Source of the DNA: Rickettsia typhi
Lineage (GTDB): Bacteria; Pseudomonadota; Alphaproteobacteria; Rickettsiales; UBA1997
Length of the DNA stretch: 6,275 nucleotides
Direction: 5' to 3'
Assembly (NCBI GenBank): GCA_945861125.1
Contig: CAMASZ010000073.1
Location: 1 to 6,275, forward strand
In this document: positions 6,128-6,275 of the stretch, piece after piece
Position numbering within the stretch: position 1 is the first letter of the stretch
How the letters are laid out: every line of letters begins with the position of its first letter
Program-made: the position numbers and the translations under genes
The notes under the pieces: generated by a model
The model's database searches: none
What the model was told of the DNA's origin: nothing
The model's input: the letters and a program-made list of their open reading frames with translations, nothing else

Positions 6128-6134
6128 TACCAAA
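6126..6134. repeat. Presumed terminal end of the IS630-type element
   Basis: TATACCAAA lies just 6 bases beyond the transposase stop codon (6141), where an IS630 element is expected to end in an inverted repeat next to a TA target site. The same nine bases open both palindromic repeats at 1815 and 1903. The other end of the element is outside the window, so the inverted repeat cannot be confirmed. Confidence 0.4.
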
Positions 6135-6140
6135 ATCCAT

Positions 6141-6275
6141 CTATAATACAACATAACTAACCCCGCAAACACTCTTAATAATTTCCGAACTCAAACCACT
6201 AATAAATTTACAAACAACCTTCTCTAATTGTGGCAAAGTTCTATAAATTCTGTTTTTTATAGTATGGTCTTTGAT
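6141..6275 (-). CDS. IS630-family transposase, C-terminal fragment (runs off the right edge)
   Basis: Reading leftward from the right edge, a frame of 44 residues ends at a TAG at 6143-6141. It reads IKDHTIKNRIYRT, then LPQLEKVVCKFISGLS, then a tail with EIIKSVCGVSY. The IK-x-x-x-x-x-NR-(I/L)-(Y/F) segment, followed by an amphipathic helix and a SL/GLS-x-E-x-(I/V)-KS-(I/V) tail, is the typical C-terminus of IS630/Tc1-mariner DDE transposases, just after their catalytic glutamate (NP-x-E-x-x-W), which would lie outside the window. The stop codon lies close to a plausible element end at 6126-6134. Whether the rest of the element is intact cannot be seen. Confidence 0.75.
   Translation of the reverse strand: MKDHTIKNRIYRTLPQLEKVVCKFISGLSSEIIKSVCGVSYVVL

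Larger units (their letters stand above)
5937..6140. other. Noncoding AT-rich spacer between lpxC and the insertion sequence
   Basis: About 200 bases without a convincing gene. A minus-strand frame from 6063 to 5962 would encode 33 residues (starting MKLNLSFSNDSFYDENG) but has no ribosome-binding site and no recognisable family, so it is not called. The only notable structure is a GC-rich imperfect hairpin near 6101-6118, described separately. Confidence 0.6.

Overview
The window is very AT-rich, with long A and T runs. It looks like the chromosome of a Gram-negative bacterium, because it carries lpxC (lipid A synthesis). The form of its IlvE and the compact low-GC style suggest an alphaproteobacterium of a reduced-genome type (Rickettsiales, Holosporales or SAR11-like). 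That placement is inference; no rRNA or other marker gene is present to settle it.

The left part (1-1659) is a leftward gene cluster read from the minus strand: a small cupin protein (1659-1276), then an RmlD-like NAD(P)-dependent sugar reductase (1275-391), then an unidentified gene that overlaps the reductase by 11 bases and runs off the left edge. Cupin plus short-chain reductase suggests modified-sugar (deoxysugar) synthesis for a surface polysaccharide.

The divergent intergenic region (1660-1965) holds the most unusual structure. Two identical 37-base palindromic repeats flank two back-to-back GC-rich hairpins, in otherwise extremely AT-rich DNA. The whole 128-base unit begins TATACC and ends GGTATA, like a miniature inverted-repeat element with TA target duplications. 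It lies in the likely 5' leader of ilvE.

The right part (1966-5936) is a tightly packed rightward operon: ilvE (branched-chain aminotransferase), a membrane-anchored staphylococcal-nuclease-like protein, thiL (thiamine monophosphate kinase), an RDD-family membrane protein and lpxC. Spacing is 1 and 26 bases, followed by overlaps of 17 and 8 bases, so cotranscription is likely although the functions are unrelated.

After lpxC comes about 200 bases of noncoding DNA with one GC-rich hairpin. The C-terminal end of an IS630-type transposase then enters from the right edge on the minus strand. The presumed end of this insertion sequence starts with the same TATACCAAA as the palindromic element upstream of ilvE, hinting that the small element is a non-autonomous relative.
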